In this document: piece by piece, positions 32,301 to 42,371 of the stretch
How positions within the stretch are numbered: the stretch's first letter is position 1
Layout of the letters: each line of letters opens with the position of its first letter
Assembly (NCBI RefSeq): GCF_041146795.1
Contig: NC_135172.1
Location: 16,689,123-16,753,122 of the forward strand
DNA length: 64,000 nucleotides
DNA from: Maylandia zebra
Lineage: Eukaryota; Chordata; Actinopteri; Cichliformes; Cichlidae
Direction of reading: 5' to 3'
Translations under genes and position numbers: made by a program
The notes under the pieces: generated by a model
What the model was told of the DNA's origin: nothing
Databases searched by the model: none
What the model saw: only the letters and a program-made list of their open reading frames with translations

Positions 32301-35300
32301 CAGAGAAACACTGAGCTTAGATAAAACTTTATGAAGCTTTCAAAATTATTATTTTTCTTGCAGTTATTCTGTTGATTACATTATACTAACAAAAAGAACA
32401 TTAGCTTTGCCTTTGTGTCCGCTTTTAAGATCAGATCAGGTTATTGGTACTTGGCAATCCTCAGCTTGGGAGCAAATATATGGTATTAATTAAGGATTAC
32501 AGGGATGTTAGTTTATTAAACTGCTGGTAAATCTCAGAATATAATGCAATAAAAATGTGATTTCTTATATTACCTCATTTTAATTTGTAAATTAGTCACT
32601 TTACTACGACCACACTGCTGTTCTTTAATCGCAATCTTCTTTCAGGCACTCTGATAATTAAATAAGGGCTGCTTTGATTGTAATGCTGGATATTCAGATA
32701 CGCCTCCCATGTGGAAGCTGCCACAGCTTTGCTGGTTTCCTTCAGCTTTTTGGGACTCAAAAAGCTTACCACCGCTTGCTTGTACAGGTGGTAGAAGCAA
32801 CGTGCAGAAAACTGTAGGTATCTGATAACCAGATATAAAACACCTTCATACAGAAATGACCTTTTCACTGCAACTGAACTGCAGATAAAGTGTGAGTGTG
32901 TCTAAATGCAGGTGTTTAAACTGGTCTGGTTACCTGGTAACTGAGGATGAGGAACTGATCAAATATCCAGAATTAATCAAATCTTTAAGTCATCCTATTG
33001 TCTCATTTTACAGACGAACCCTCCTGAGCAATAACGCGCTAACCTAAGCCACATTTAACCGCTAATAACCAGCTTTACTAACTAGTTGCTACCGTCGGTG
33101 TTTACTAAGAGCGCCGTGACAAGCTGAACTCGGGTTTTTGCGGCTGACCCTGCTGCTGATGTGTTCTTGGAGTTCTTGTTAAGATATTCGTTGTGTGTAC
33201 TCATGTTGTACATTGTTTAACTGCATTATGGTTACTGTGGTTTAACAGAGACAGTGTTTTAGTGCTCACCACAAGGAGGCACTGTTTCATTGTACGTTCC
33301 TAAAACAGAAGAAGAAGAGAAATAGATACGGCACCTATGAAAAAAAGTTTTTTGCCGTGTGTTGAAGAGGAATAAAGTTCATAAAATATTAAGGACATTT
33401 TTGCCTCCGTCATCATTTCCCTTCGAGTTGATCGCTGTCGATGCTGCAATACTCAACAGGTTATGGGCCCAGGGCCGACTCGAAGAAGAGTTTTTTCTCA
33501 TGAAGATCCGGAGCCACAACGGATAGCGGGCTAACGGCTAAATAGCAACATGGATCAACGAGGAGCAAGCAGGCTGCCTCGACTCATGTTTGACGGAGAT
33601 GAGACCAGGTATGAACTTTGGGAAACTAAGGTGCTAGGATATTTGCACTTGTTGGGATTAAAAGACACCGTTCTGAAGGAACCGAACGGCGCGGCTGAAG
33701 TAGCAGCAGACGGTAAGAAGAACGCCGACGCTTACGCCGAGTTAATCCAATTCTTGGACGATAAAAGCCTCTCACTGATTATGAGAGATGCCCCTGATAA
33801 TGGGAGAAGAGCATTAGAAATATTGAGGGACTACTACGCTGGAAAGGGGAAGCCCCGAATCATCAACCTGTACACCACGCTATCATCGCTTCAGAAAAAG
33901 AGGGAAGAGACTGTCACAGACTATGTCATCAGAGCAGAGGCCGCCATTACAGCACTGCGCAATGCGGGTGAGACTTTAGGTGATGGATTATTGATTGCTA
34001 TGGTTTTAAAAGGTCTACCTGAAAGTTTTAAGCCATTTGCAATACACGTTACTCACGATAAAGACGATATGACATTTGCTGAGTTCAAAACAAAGCTACG
34101 GAGTTTCGAAGACACTGAAAAGTCAAGCGCATCCGAGTGTAGCGACAACGTAATGAAAACAGGAGGAAGAACCGGCCGTGAGCACACGAGATCCAGCGCA
34201 CAATGCAGATACAAGAGCGATGTGGACATTGTGTGTTTCAAGTGTGGACTAAAAGGCCACCGAGCAAAAGTGTGCAGACGGAGGACGTGGTGCAGTCATT
34301 GCAAAAGCAGCACACACAGTGACACCACATGTAGACATAAAGACAAACAAGATGGCGCGCGGAAGGTCGCAGATGAGAGCGGCAACGGATCCAAAGCAGA
34401 AACGCCAGATTATGCCTTCAGGATTAAGGGCGTAGACATCAAAGTCCAGCAGTCAGCGTACAGCATTGAGGAGAAAGGCCTGTTGGTGGACACTGGGGCT
34501 ACCTCACACATCATTAACAGCATCGCCAAGTTCAAGAGCTTCGACGACGCGTTCAGACCGGAGTCACACAGCGTAGAACTGGCAGACGGTACCCAGTGCA
34601 GAGGCGTCGCCCAACAGAGGGGGGACGCAGAGGTGTTCCTGATTGACAATACAGGCCAGCGACGCAAAGCAACGCTGAAAGATGCGCTGTTTATTCCATC
34701 ATACCCCCAGAACATATTCTCTGTAAAGTCAGCCACTGCATTAGGAGCAACAGTCACCTTTAAACAAGGGCAGGACACGTTGACCCACAAAGACGGTACT
34801 AACTTTAACATTCATGTGTATGGCAAGTTGTACTATTTGCAGACTGAAGTTGAGGGTAATGATAAGTGTAACACCTGTCATGACATACAGGCATGGCACG
34901 AGATATTAGGCCATTGCAACTATGAAGATGTAGTAAGATTGCAAGGTGTGGTTAACGGTATGCAGATTAAGGGGAGAACCGATAGACCTGAAAAGGAATG
35001 TGAAGTGTGTATCCAGGGAAAGTTTGCACAAACCCGAAACAGAGATCCGGATACAAGAGCAAAGGCTCCTTTACAAATGGTACACACAGATTTAGCAGGT
35101 CCGATAGCCACTGAATCTATTGATGGGTACAAATATGTGCAGTCATTCACTGATGATTATTCAAACTCAGTGTTTGTATATTTCCTGAAGACGAAAACTG
35201 ATACAGTGCAGGCAACAGAGAAATTTCTAGCGGATGTTGCACCATATGGCAACGTAAAATGCATTAGATCAGACAATGGGACAGAGTTCACATGCAGAGA

Positions 35301-38300
35301 TTTCCAAACCCTGTTAAGGAAAAATGGCATTAAGCATGAGACATCAGCCCCGTACTCACCCCATCAAAACGGTACAGCCGAGAGGGGGTGGCGTACTCTT
35401 TTCGAGATGGGCAAGTGCATGCTGATTGAGAGTCAGCTACCGAAATGCCTATGGAACTATGCCATTCAAACTGCTGCTGTAACACGGAACAGATGCTTTA
35501 GTAAGCGAACAGGGAAAACACCCTACCAAATGCTGACAGGTAAAAAGCCAGACTTGTCAAAAATGCAGAAATTTGGGTCTGTGTGCTATGCATACAAACA
35601 GGACAAGGGGAAACTTGATTCAAAATGTGACCAAGGTTTCTTTGTAGGTTATGATAAGAACAGTCCCGCCTACTTAGTTTACCACCCTGAAACTGAGAAA
35701 GTTCAGAAACATAGACTTGTTAAGTTTGTGAGCAAAGTAAATGTAGAAAGACAAACACAGACAGATGAGGGAGAACTAAATGATGACGGTAGCAGAGTAA
35801 GACAGCCTATGGCTAACAGACCTTCAGAGAAAGGTGACAAGGACAATGAGGTTCCAGAACCTATTGTGACAGACACAAGTCCACAAAGTGGTATACCTGA
35901 TGAGCGTGAACGAAAAGAGACAAGTGTGACAAGTGATGGATTTGTCAACAAAAGGTATCCTCTTAGGGAGAGAAGAAAACCGGGACATTTAAATGACTTT
36001 GTAGCTGCCAACAGTGGCAGCGATGAGATCCACACTACCATAGACTACTGCTACAGGGCAGTGTGTGGTGTCCCAAACACATTTAAGGAAGCCATAGAAT
36101 CAGCTAACTCAAAGAACTGGATCAAAGCCATGGATGAAGAAATTCACTCGTTACGGGAAAATGACACTTTTACCCTAACCACTTTGCCAAAAGGGAAGAA
36201 AACAGTGGGGGGAAAGTGGGTTTATTCCATTAAGAGTGACATTGAGGGAAACGACAGATACAAGGCAAGGTTCGTAGCCAAGGGTTACAGCCAACAGTCG
36301 GGGATAGATTATGGAGAGACATTCTCACCAACAGCCAACTTAACTAGCATAAGAGTTTTGCTACAGAAAGCAGCGCAGGAGAACCTGTTACTCCATCAAA
36401 TGGATGTGAAGACAGCATATTTACACGCTCCCATTGATTATGAAATCTACATTGATCAGCCAGAAGGTTATGAAGAGGGAGAAGGGCTAGTCTGTAGATT
36501 ACAAAAATCCTTGTATGGGTTAAAACAATCTGGTCGTAACTGGAATAGGATTTTGCATGAATACCTAACAGCGAACAGTTTCAGGCAAAACCCAGCAGAC
36601 CACTGTGTTTATACCAAAGAGACTAAACATGGCATGGTGATTATGATCATCTGGGTGGACGACCTGATAATTGCTGCTGGCAATGAAAAGGTAATGAAGG
36701 ATGCGAAAGAAATGCTTTCAGTCAAATTTAAGATGAAAGACTTGGGCAGACTTAAGCATTTTCTGGGTATTGATTTCACTCAGTCTGATGGATGTGTAAC
36801 AATGTCACAAGAAACCTATGTCAACAAGATACTGATGAGGTTTAACATGCAGAACTGTAAACCCAGAGGAACTCCCTGTGATCAGAAGTTGTGTTACACA
36901 GAAGGTGCTACTAAGATAAGAGATGTGAGGATGTATAGAGAGGCTGTAGGCAGTCTTATATACCTTGCATCAGGTACCCGTCCTGACCTGAGTTTTGTGG
37001 TAAGCAAGTTATCGCAACATTTCCATGAGCCTACAGAAGAACAGTGGGGAACTGTGAAACATGTGTTGAGATATCTCAAAGGGTCCAAAGATAAGAAGTT
37101 GTGTTTTAGAAGAAACACAGATGAAAATTTGGGTCTAGTGGCCTACAGTGATGCTGACTGGGCAGGTGACACTGCCGACAGACGCAGCACTACTGGTTAC
37201 TGTGTACGTCTATGTAACAACAGTTCTTTAGTTTCATGGAAGACCAAGAAACAGCCCACTGTGGCGCTCTCTACCTGTGAAGCAGAGTATATGGCTCTGG
37301 CTTCCACAATGCAAGAGTGTATATATTTAGAACAGCTTTTGAAAGGTATAGATGACTACAGCTACACTCAAACAATAGTGTACGAGGACAACCAGGGAAC
37401 AATTGCCCTGGCTAAAAACCCTGTGAGCCGACAGAGGTGCAAACACGTGGACATTAAATATCATTTTGTAAGGTCCATTGTAAATGAAGGAAAAATGTGT
37501 CTATTATATTGCGCCACTGAAGAAATGGTGGCAGATGTTATGACCAAACCTGTTTCCAAGCTAAAACTTGCTAAGTTTGCTGACATTATGTTTGGTGCTT
37601 AAAAAGGAAAAAAAAAAAAAAGGGGGAAAGGAAGTGTGGTAGAGATTGTACGACTGTTTATCGTTCATTGTAAAACTTTTCTTTAGATTCCAGCAACCTG
37701 AGTACAAGAGGGGGTGTTAAGATATTCGTTGTGTGTACTCATGTTGTACATTGTTTAACTGCATTATGGTTACTGTGGTTTAACAGAGACAGTGTTTTAG
37801 TGCTCACCACAAGGAGGCACTGTTTCATTGTACGTTCCTAAAACAGAAGAAGAAGAGAAATAGATACGGCACCTATGAAAAAAAGTTTTTTTGCCGTGTG
37901 TTGAAGAGGAATAAAGTTCATAAAATATTAAGGACATTTTTGCCTCCGTCATCATTTCCCTTCGAGTTGATCGCTGTCGATGCTGCAATACTCAACAGTT
38001 CTCAAGGCGAAAAACAAAAAGTGATTTACTAACATGCCCGACACGCACTTTCCTGCGCCGATGTTTAACGCCGCAAAACGAAAACAAAAACAAAAAGCAG
38101 CGCATCTTATATTCTGCGCTTGATACTGAAGCGAACAGACTGCGCATGTGTTTAGAAAGCAGCGCAACTTCTGTAAATCCCCCGTGAAACCGAACACACC
38201 TGTGAGCGCTGTGTGGGGGATTGCGCTCACACGTTAAATTAATCTGGCGCTAAAAAAGTGCGACATTACCGCAGGCTGCACACGTTAAAGCACCGAGACA

Positions 38301-41300
38301 AACTCACCGGCGTCCGGCCGTCATCACACTCCTCTTCTACTCCCAGAGACGCCATAGCGTCCAGTGTTTCACCCACACAGCTCATCCGCGCAGTAAAACT
38401 AAGACTCTTTGTAACATTGTAGGACGAGAAATTCACGGTGAAGTGACAAAGTGTTTGCGGCCCGGACTGTACTCCCTCCCCACGCGCGGCACGCCCAAAT
38501 CAAGAGCGCACGCTGGACACCGGCTTCATGTAGCAGGAGCAGCAGCACAGCTTCCCCGTGGGCTGCAGTGCTGTGACCGATCATCAGCCACTCAGTTGTA
38601 AATCATTAGCTGTGCCCATGTGATGCAGCTCCCCGAGGGAGTCAGCAGGCTTTTAACCCAACCGGCTGATTGGCTCATGGGTCAATGCAGCGCACAAGCC
38701 CCCGCTCCGGCACCTCCTTCCTGTGGAGAGGCAGTCTGTGCCATACTGCAAATTTATTTTACTTTCTATCCGATCGATACCAAATACTGATATCGATACT
38801 TTTAACTCATTTAGACAGTTTATGCCGGAGAAGCATGACTCATCATACATTTGCGATTCCGAACAATTTTAATGACCACTAAATCACATGATTTTTACTT
38901 TGTACAATAATTCCTTAACACAACCAAATACACCTTTTAGCTTTTCATTCATATTTTGAAACAGTTTTTATTATTATTATTCTTGTTGTGGTCTCTAAAG
39001 CACTTTGGGTCACCTTCTGTTGTTTAAATGTGCTGCATAAACTAAATAAACTCTACATTCATCACATTCAGCCATTTTTTTAAAAAATACAATTCATCTT
39101 TAAGGTATATTTTTTTCCCTTTCCAACAGAATGATCTATTTTAATAATTAACACAATTATATGGGCTGAATATATATTTTTGAATGTTTGTATATAGTCT
39201 GGAGGTAATCAGACTGCTGAAGTAACAACTGTGATGGACACTTTGGAGTGGCATCAGTCATTCCTTTCACCATGACATGATCTGCATGGTTATTCTTTGG
39301 CTCACTGAATGGCAGTGACAGTGGGCTCTGTCTCTGTCTACCTTTATTTGGCAACTAAGTCACATGACCACAGGACAACAACAAACACGGTGAAGCAAAA
39401 TGTGCCTGCATGAGAGGAGCGGTGTTTGCGCCGACATGTCTGCTGCCTGATAAACGAGAATAATCTACAGAGCTTACAGCAGAGAAACAAACAGACGCAT
39501 CAATCCTCTCGTGTCAGTATTGGGCCAGTAAGAATACCAGTGTTGGTATTGATACTATCTATATTATTTGGATAGCCCTGACCTGTTGAAGGACCCATGA
39601 CAGGTGAAAAGATTACTTTAGTCTGTGCTCCAAAATCTCCAGATCAGGCTCATTTAAGTGCTTTACATTTGTCCTATTTGGTTGTTACATTTTAGCCAAA
39701 GTCCCAGCTGTGCTTCGCTCTGCACTCACCTTTTGCTTGAGGCCATAGTTGACCTCCAGCTCCATGAGTAGAACGCTCTTGCGGACATTGAGGGTCTTCT
39801 GCAGCTCATCAAAGGTCGCGTGGATGTCGTCCTCGATGGCGCTCTTCTGATTGGTCAGCTGCTGAAGAATCTCTGACAGCGTCTGCAGGGCTGAGTCGAT
39901 CTCTGGTAACCTGGAGGCAGTCGAGTAAAATGTCAAGGTCGTGTGACAGAGCTGGAGAATCATCACTGCAGTGCAATATGACAGTATTTACATAATAATA
40001 TTGCTGCTGCCTACCTCTTCTTAACAGCATCTAGCTGGTGGTGCAAGGAGGCCTTGTGCTGTTCCACTACGTCTTTAAGAGGCACGGTCGGGTGCTCTCC
40101 GTGTTCGCCGCTCGTGCACTCCTGACACATGGCTGTCTCACACGGAGGACAGTAAAACTCCATCACCTACAAATCAGGAAAAAGCAGGGATCTGAATTTA
40201 TAATAGGCTCGAGTCATAGACCCATTTATCCACATTAATGCTGAGGAAATAAACCATCTTCCTGATCCTGCATGCTTACACACCCCTTTAATGACTCCAT
40301 CTCACATGTGCCAACTCTGCATCTCCAGACTCAGGAGTCCTGTCCTATTTCCTGCTTTTGTTGGGGACACTGCTCTGCTGTGTCACTTTATCAGTCTACT
40401 GCACAAACTTGCCCATCAATAAATAATGTTCTTTGCTTTAAAATGATCTCGACCTCTTGAATCACGGCACCGTCAGCTGGTTTGATATTCTGCTCCACGC
40501 TGAAATACCCAGACAGATGTGGACGAGACTGCTATGAAATTATTGTGTACAGGCATGACAGACGCTCAGATTATGAAACATAATGACTTGGTGATCTCCT
40601 GACTTCACCCTCAGCTCCACTCTGAACATCTATAACCCTAACTAAATGTTAAAGCTGACTTTGCTGTCAGGTGTCAGTGTGAGGAGCTCTTACGCTGCCT
40701 CCATGGTTTGGGCAGGAGAGTAGCTGGCCTGTAGCCACAGTGGTGATGTTGTTGAGAGCGGCGGCCTCTTGGCTGCAGCTGCCCGGCGCCCGCTGCAGCA
40801 CGTCCATCAGGTTGGTGATGAAGAAGTTATTCTGCAACGCCGCCACACCCTTCTCCGGCAGGATTGAGGTCTGGCGGCACACGGGGCACGACAGTGTGAG
40901 GCTGTGGGCCGGGATATAATTCTGCAGGCACCTGCAGGAGGACGACAGGTGTATTAAAAAGGTTGTAGTTTCAAGATGTGGTGCTTTATTGCCTGACTTA
41001 AAGTTTTCATCTAGCAGTCCATTAACAGCTTATTTGTCCTTCAAGTAAAAGAAGAACAGAGCAGGTCAAAATCCTGTCTTTGAGACCATCTAGTGGTTGG
41101 AACGATTATACTCTGACAGCGATTTGCAGCAGCACTTATCAACGACATCTGTGCAATGTAGTGTATTCAAATGCAATGACCGTGCCATAAATCCTGTCAT
41201 TGTGAAGCTTTTAATGTATATACAGAGATTCCATTAAATTTAGTGTTTTATATTATACTATTCAAATTATTTAAAGTCAGTATATATATTTATATTTTTA

Positions 41301-42371
41301 ATGCAGTAACACCTGCACGAGTAAACAAGCACAGCTAGAAACTACACAGAGAGGCTACAGTGCTACTCACTGCCCTGCCACCATAAAAACGCCCGCTTTT
41401 TTACCACAATGAGTATGTAACTTTATCCAAAGTTATATTAAAAATACAATAATAAATAAAGCACAAGAAAAACAAACATGGCAGAGAATACTTTAAAATC
41501 CTGCCACGCACACAAAACATATATGTGAAACTATACTGTTTATGCATGTAGCTGCTGTGCTTTTCATTCAGCTCATCTTAATTCTCCTTTATTGAACTAC
41601 ATTTACTGATATCATCAATGACACATATATGTTGTCCATTGTGCAGCAGTCTTATTTTTACATGAAATAAATAAGCTTGAGGTAAATAAGTGTTTTGTCA
41701 CAGCTTGTCTAGCCTCCAACAGACTCTTTGTCGGATTGCTGAGGACGTAATAAACAGTGACCCAAAGATGATCATCAAATCACATGTAAATATAGTACAT
41801 GACAGCTCATATGAGCTTTAATCTAGTCAAACAAAGGTAAATGGTGGAGCTGAATATTTTAATGTTCATCCCAGCGTCTATGTGTGAAACACAGTAGTTA
41901 TGCCCCACAGAAAGAGTTAGAAATGACTGTATATTGTTCAGCTGCACACTGATGCTCCAGAAACAACCAGAGCAAAGAGGCAGGCGCACACCGTGAACAG
42001 TTTGTCTTTTGTGACAGAAACAAAGGCTGCTTAACAGCGAGGATGACACCAACACACCAGAGTCAACAGCAGCGATGCAGACCTGTGTCCTAAAATAACG
42101 CACAAGTTTAAAGCAATGAGATATTCATTTAAAAATCTGTTGTTATTATTTTTATTACTGCACCGTTATAGGCTGCATCATGTGTCTGAAATCATAAAAC
42201 AGTACAACACTTACAGCACTTTGGAAACTCCACTCACCGCTCACAGAAGGTGTGCAGGCAGGGCAGGACTTTGGGGTTCTCGTAGCGGTCCAGACATATG
42301 CTGCAGATCAAGAACTGCTTGTCAATTTGGCGGACGACAGGACTGGGGATAGTGGAGCCTTCACTGGCCAT
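26217..42371 (-). CDS. TRIM2: TRIM2, tripartite motif protein 2, E3 ubiquitin ligase (11 coding exons, complete)
   Basis: The exons total 2235 nt, i.e. 744 aa plus stop, which equals the human TRIM2 length; every junction keeps frame. Start [24 protein letters not shown] finger C23-C26-C38-H40-C43-C46-C60-C63. B-box2 C118-H121-C130-C133-C138-C141-H146-H149. Coiled coil at about 155-260. Filamin/ABP280 repeat at about 332-422. Six NHL beta-propeller repeats from about 480 to the end (...[10 protein letters not shown]). Family knowledge: a cytoplasmic, neuron-enriched RING E3 that ubiquitinates neurofilament light chain and BIM; loss causes axonal neuropathy in mammals, and the NHL propeller binds targets or RNA. 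Intron 4 hosts an intact copia element and a candidate alternative first exon; intron 10 hosts a dead Tc1 copy. Intron 9 uses a GC donor. I place it with TRIM2 rather than the paralogue TRIM3 from the start sequence and from its MND1 neighbour. Confidence 0.96.
26706..27804 (-). mobile_element. Degraded Tc1-like transposon in TRIM2 intron 10
   Basis: Terminal inverted repeats CAGTGATCAGGCCTAACATT (from 26706) and, at the right end, GTTATACCTGATCAGTG (to 27804) bound a 1.1-kb remnant. On the minus strand the transposase survives only as fragments: [20 protein letters not shown] and ...FLLHHMDGR...APGCTVGR in one open frame (27522-27160), and [14 protein letters not shown]...[15 protein letters not shown] in another (26969-26751). 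Stops, frameshifts and missing segments make it dead. It is a different Tc1 family from the one at 14389, and clearly older. Confidence 0.85.
27953..28093 (-). CDS. TRIM2: TRIM2 coding exon 10 (NHL repeat 5)
   Basis: It is 141 nt, phase 0 on both sides, with acceptor actgcag and donor gtacgc. It codes [20 protein letters not shown] through WGNSRIQ. Confidence 0.95.
28575..28645 (-). CDS. TRIM2: TRIM2 coding exon 9 (NHL repeat 4), GC donor
   Basis: It is 71 nt, with acceptor aatccag. The 3' boundary is AAG|gcaagt, a non-canonical GC donor. The frame demands it, because exon 9 must end in phase 0 at SVK and exon 10 begins VFN. It codes [20 protein letters not shown] and SVK. Confidence 0.92.
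28646..29592 (-). other. TRIM2 intron 8
   Basis: It holds the LINE tail above and, at about 28880-29350, sequence with TATTGATATATCAGTCAGG and AAAATATCGGTATCAGTGTC ends. That looks like a decayed non-autonomous DNA element also represented near 53270-53925. The family is not named. Confidence 0.45.
28741..28865 (-). mobile_element. LINE 3'-end fragment (L2/Rex1-like)
   Basis: The plus strand reads TAGAATAGAATAGAACTCAA and then CTTTATTTTCATTGCACATGT. This resembles the 3'UTR and (TTCTA)n tail of fish L2/Rex1-like LINEs in antisense. Only the tail remains, in TRIM2 intron 8. Confidence 0.55.
29593..29761 (-). CDS. TRIM2: TRIM2 coding exon 8 (NHL repeat 3)
   Basis: It is 169 nt, with acceptor tctccag and donor gtacac. 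It codes [20 protein letters not shown] through GDRQFA. Confidence 0.94.
29762..30220 (-). other. TRIM2 intron 7
   Basis: A 459-bp intron; nothing else seen. Confidence 0.75.
30221..30388 (-). CDS. TRIM2: TRIM2 coding exon 7 (NHL repeats 1-2)
   Basis: It is 168 nt, phase 0 on both sides, with acceptor aatccag and donor gtgagt. It codes [20 protein letters not shown] through FSSEGKFK. Confidence 0.94.
30505..30608 (-). CDS. TRIM2: TRIM2 coding exon 6 (NHL repeat 1)
   Basis: It is 104 nt, with acceptor ctcacag and donor gtgaga. It codes [20 protein letters not shown] through DSNNQCVQ. Confidence 0.94.
30609..31550 (-). other. TRIM2 intron 5
   Basis: A 942-bp intron. At 31180-31260 the sequence CCCAAATTGTGGGTCATGGC and following resembles a fish non-autonomous DNA transposon end. 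Nothing else was seen. Confidence 0.55.
31551..32274 (-). CDS. TRIM2: TRIM2 coding exon 5 (end of coiled coil, filamin domain, linker)
   Basis: It is 724 nt, with acceptor tgtag|GTGCTC in phase 0 and donor G|gtaaga. It codes [15 protein letters not shown], then the filamin repeat ([20 protein letters not shown]...), then a basic, serine-rich linker ([20 protein letters not shown]) that ends at IEDDLIFRI. Confidence 0.95.
32275..33171 (-). other. TRIM2 intron 4, proximal part
   Basis: Plain intron sequence between exon 5 and the copia insertion. No exon was recognised. Confidence 0.65.
33177..33458 (+). repeat. Copia 5' LTR
   Basis: It runs from TGTTAAGATATTCG to ATACTCAACA. It contains an AATAAA at 33371-33376 that probably serves polyadenylation from the 3' copy. 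Confidence 0.95.
33459..33472 (+). promoter_or_regulatory. Copia primer-binding site matching the anticodon arm of initiator tRNA-Met
   Basis: GGTTATGGGCCCAG abuts the 5' LTR and is complementary to CTGGGCCCATAACC, the anticodon stem-loop of vertebrate initiator tRNA-Met as I know it. It is not complementary to the tRNA 3' acceptor end. Drosophila copia is known to prime from a 5' half of this tRNA. Confidence 0.85.
33550..37602 (+). CDS. Copia Gag-Pol polyprotein, 1350 aa, one uninterrupted frame
   Basis: It starts [20 protein letters not shown]. Order of parts: Gag (about 1-225); CCHC zinc knuckle [14 protein letters not shown] (229-242); aspartic protease [12 protein letters not shown] with Asp314; GAG-pre-integrase zinc region with a WHEILGH...CEVC pattern (about 450-498); integrase core D514, D575 and E611, giving a D-X35-E spacing; reverse transcriptase with [11 protein letters not shown] and the catalytic WVDD (1035-1038); RNase H with D1201 in [10 protein letters not shown]1244 in CEAEYMAL and D1280 in YEDNQGT. 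The order protease-integrase-RT-RNase H is diagnostic of Ty1/copia. All catalytic residues are present and there is no stop or frameshift, so the product could be functional. The ATG is 91 nt after the 5' LTR, and no separate gag stop is seen. Confidence 0.96.
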   Translation: MDQRGASRLPRLMFDGDETRYELWETKVLGYLHLLGLKDTVLKEPNGAAEVAADGKKNADAYAELIQFLDDKSLSLIMRDAPDNGRRALEILRDYYAGKGKPRIINLYTTLSSLQKKREETVTDYVIRAEAAITALRNAGETLGDGLLIAMVLKGLPESFKPFAIHVTHDKDDMTFAEFKTKLRSFEDTEKSSASECSDNVMKTGGRTGREHTRSSAQCRYKSDVDIVCFKCGLKGHRAKVCRRRTWCSHCKSSTHSDTTCRHKDKQDGARKVADESGNGSKAETPDYAFRIKGVDIKVQQSAYSIEEKGLLVDTGATSHIINSIAKFKSFDDAFRPESHSVELADGTQCRGVAQQRGDAEVFLIDNTGQRRKATLKDALFIPSYPQNIFSVKSATALGATVTFKQGQDTLTHKDGTNFNIHVYGKLYYLQTEVEGNDKCNTCHDIQAWHEILGHCNYEDVVRLQGVVNGMQIKGRTDRPEKECEVCIQGKFAQTRNRDPDTRAKAPLQMVHTDLAGPIATESIDGYKYVQSFTDDYSNSVFVYFLKTKTDTVQATEKFLADVAPYGNVKCIRSDNGTEFTCRDFQTLLRKNGIKHETSAPYSPHQNGTAERGWRTLFEMGKCMLIESQLPKCLWNYAIQTAAVTRNRCFSKRTGKTPYQMLTGKKPDLSKMQKFGSVCYAYKQDKGKLDSKCDQGFFVGYDKNSPAYLVYHPETEKVQKHRLVKFVSKVNVERQTQTDEGELNDDGSRVRQPMANRPSEKGDKDNEVPEPIVTDTSPQSGIPDERERKETSVTSDGFVNKRYPLRERRKPGHLNDFVAANSGSDEIHTTIDYCYRAVCGVPNTFKEAIESANSKNWIKAMDEEIHSLRENDTFTLTTLPKGKKTVGGKWVYSIKSDIEGNDRYKARFVAKGYSQQSGIDYGETFSPTANLTSIRVLLQKAAQENLLLHQMDVKTAYLHAPIDYEIYIDQPEGYEEGEGLVCRLQKSLYGLKQSGRNWNRILHEYLTANSFRQNPADHCVYTKETKHGMVIMIIWVDDLIIAAGNEKVMKDAKEMLSVKFKMKDLGRLKHFLGIDFTQSDGCVTMSQETYVNKILMRFNMQNCKPRGTPCDQKLCYTEGATKIRDVRMYREAVGSLIYLASGTRPDLSFVVSKLSQHFHEPTEEQWGTVKHVLRYLKGSKDKKLCFRRNTDENLGLVAYSDADWAGDTADRRSTTGYCVRLCNNSSLVSWKTKKQPTVALSTCEAEYMALASTMQECIYLEQLLKGIDDYSYTQTIVYEDNQGTIALAKNPVSRQRCKHVDIKYHFVRSIVNEGKMCLLYCATEEMVADVMTKPVSKLKLAKFADIMFGA
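37707..37714 (+). other. Copia polypurine tract
   Basis: AAGAGGGG immediately precedes the 3' LTR TG. It would prime plus-strand DNA synthesis. Confidence 0.8.
37715..37997 (+). repeat. Copia 3' LTR
   Basis: Identical to the 5' LTR except for one extra T near 37890. Its AATAAA is at 37910-37915. The TSD GTTCT follows at 37998-38002. Confidence 0.95.
38308..38385 (-). CDS. TRIM2: Candidate alternative first exon of TRIM2 (RING/B-box-less isoform)
   Basis: On the minus strand an ATG at 38385-38383 opens 26 codons ([15 protein letters not shown]... DDGRTP) that run without a stop to CCG|gtgagt. The exon leaves in phase 0, exactly the phase at which TRIM2 exon 5 (32274) enters. Splicing the two would give a 535-aa protein with the filamin and NHL parts but no RING, B-box or most of the coiled coil. 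Sequence upstream (38400-38640) is CpG- and GC-rich, like a promoter. An alternative is a non-coding or unrelated transcript start. No cDNA evidence is available to me. Confidence 0.5.
38386..38640 (-). promoter_or_regulatory. GC/CpG-rich candidate intragenic promoter in TRIM2 intron 4
   Basis: Sequence such as CCCACGCGCGGCACGCCC, AGAGCGCACGC and CCGGC stands out from the A/T-rich surroundings and lies just upstream of the candidate alternative first exon. No TATA box was seen. Confidence 0.45.
38641..39729 (-). other. TRIM2 intron 4, distal part
   Basis: A/T-rich intron. Pieces such as GATATCGATACTTTTAACTC (near 38790) and GTATTGATACTATC (near 39545) look like remnants of fish non-autonomous DNA elements. 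No exon was seen. Confidence 0.5.
39730..39910 (-). CDS. TRIM2: TRIM2 coding exon 4 (coiled coil)
   Basis: It is 181 nt, with acceptor gcctccag and donor gtgagt, and exits in phase 0. It codes [20 protein letters not shown] through [10 protein letters not shown]. Confidence 0.95.
40015..40166 (-). CDS. TRIM2: TRIM2 coding exon 3 (B-box)
   Basis: It is 152 nt, with acceptor tttgtag and donor gtaggc. It codes [20 protein letters not shown] through LDAVKK, completing B-box2 and starting the coiled coil. Confidence 0.95.
40167..40693 (-). other. TRIM2 intron 2
   Basis: A 527-bp intron; nothing else seen. Confidence 0.75.
40694..40931 (-). CDS. TRIM2: TRIM2 coding exon 2 (RING second half)
   Basis: It is 238 nt, with acceptor ctcctgcag and donor gtaaga. 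It codes [20 protein letters not shown] through SCPNHGGS, the first zinc ligands of the B-box. Confidence 0.95.
40932..42237 (-). other. TRIM2 intron 1 (between coding exons 1 and 2)
   Basis: A 1.3-kb A/T-rich intron; nothing else seen. Confidence 0.7.
42238..42371 (-). CDS. TRIM2: TRIM2 coding exon 1 (start, RING first half)
   Basis: The ATG is at 42371-42369. It follows CTTTAG, and an in-frame TAA lies about 40 nt upstream, which fixes this start for the mRNA as read here. The exon ends ...TGTGAGCG|gtgagt in phase 2 and codes C23 to C43 of the RING. Confidence 0.94.

Larger units (their letters stand above)
33177..37997 (+). mobile_element. Ty1/copia LTR retrotransposon, apparently intact and recent
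   Basis: It is 4.8 kb with a 282-bp 5' LTR, a 283-bp 3' LTR and one continuous gag-pol frame. The target duplication is GTTCT (33172-33176 and 37998-38002). The LTRs begin TGTTAAG and end CTCAACA; by eye they differ only by one T in a homopolymer (T6 versus T7). A primer-binding site directly follows the 5' LTR and a purine tract directly precedes the 3' LTR. It lies antisense to TRIM2 in its intron 4. Copia elements are uncommon in vertebrates compared with gypsy-like elements and LINEs, so an intact one is noteworthy. No envelope-like frame is present. Confidence 0.96.

Noticed and set aside
31415..32314. Plus-strand frames of 133 and 165 aa
   Set aside because: Antisense shadows of TRIM2 exon 5.
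34410..37118. Minus-strand frames within the copia element
   Set aside because: Shadows of the Gag-Pol frame; no motifs.
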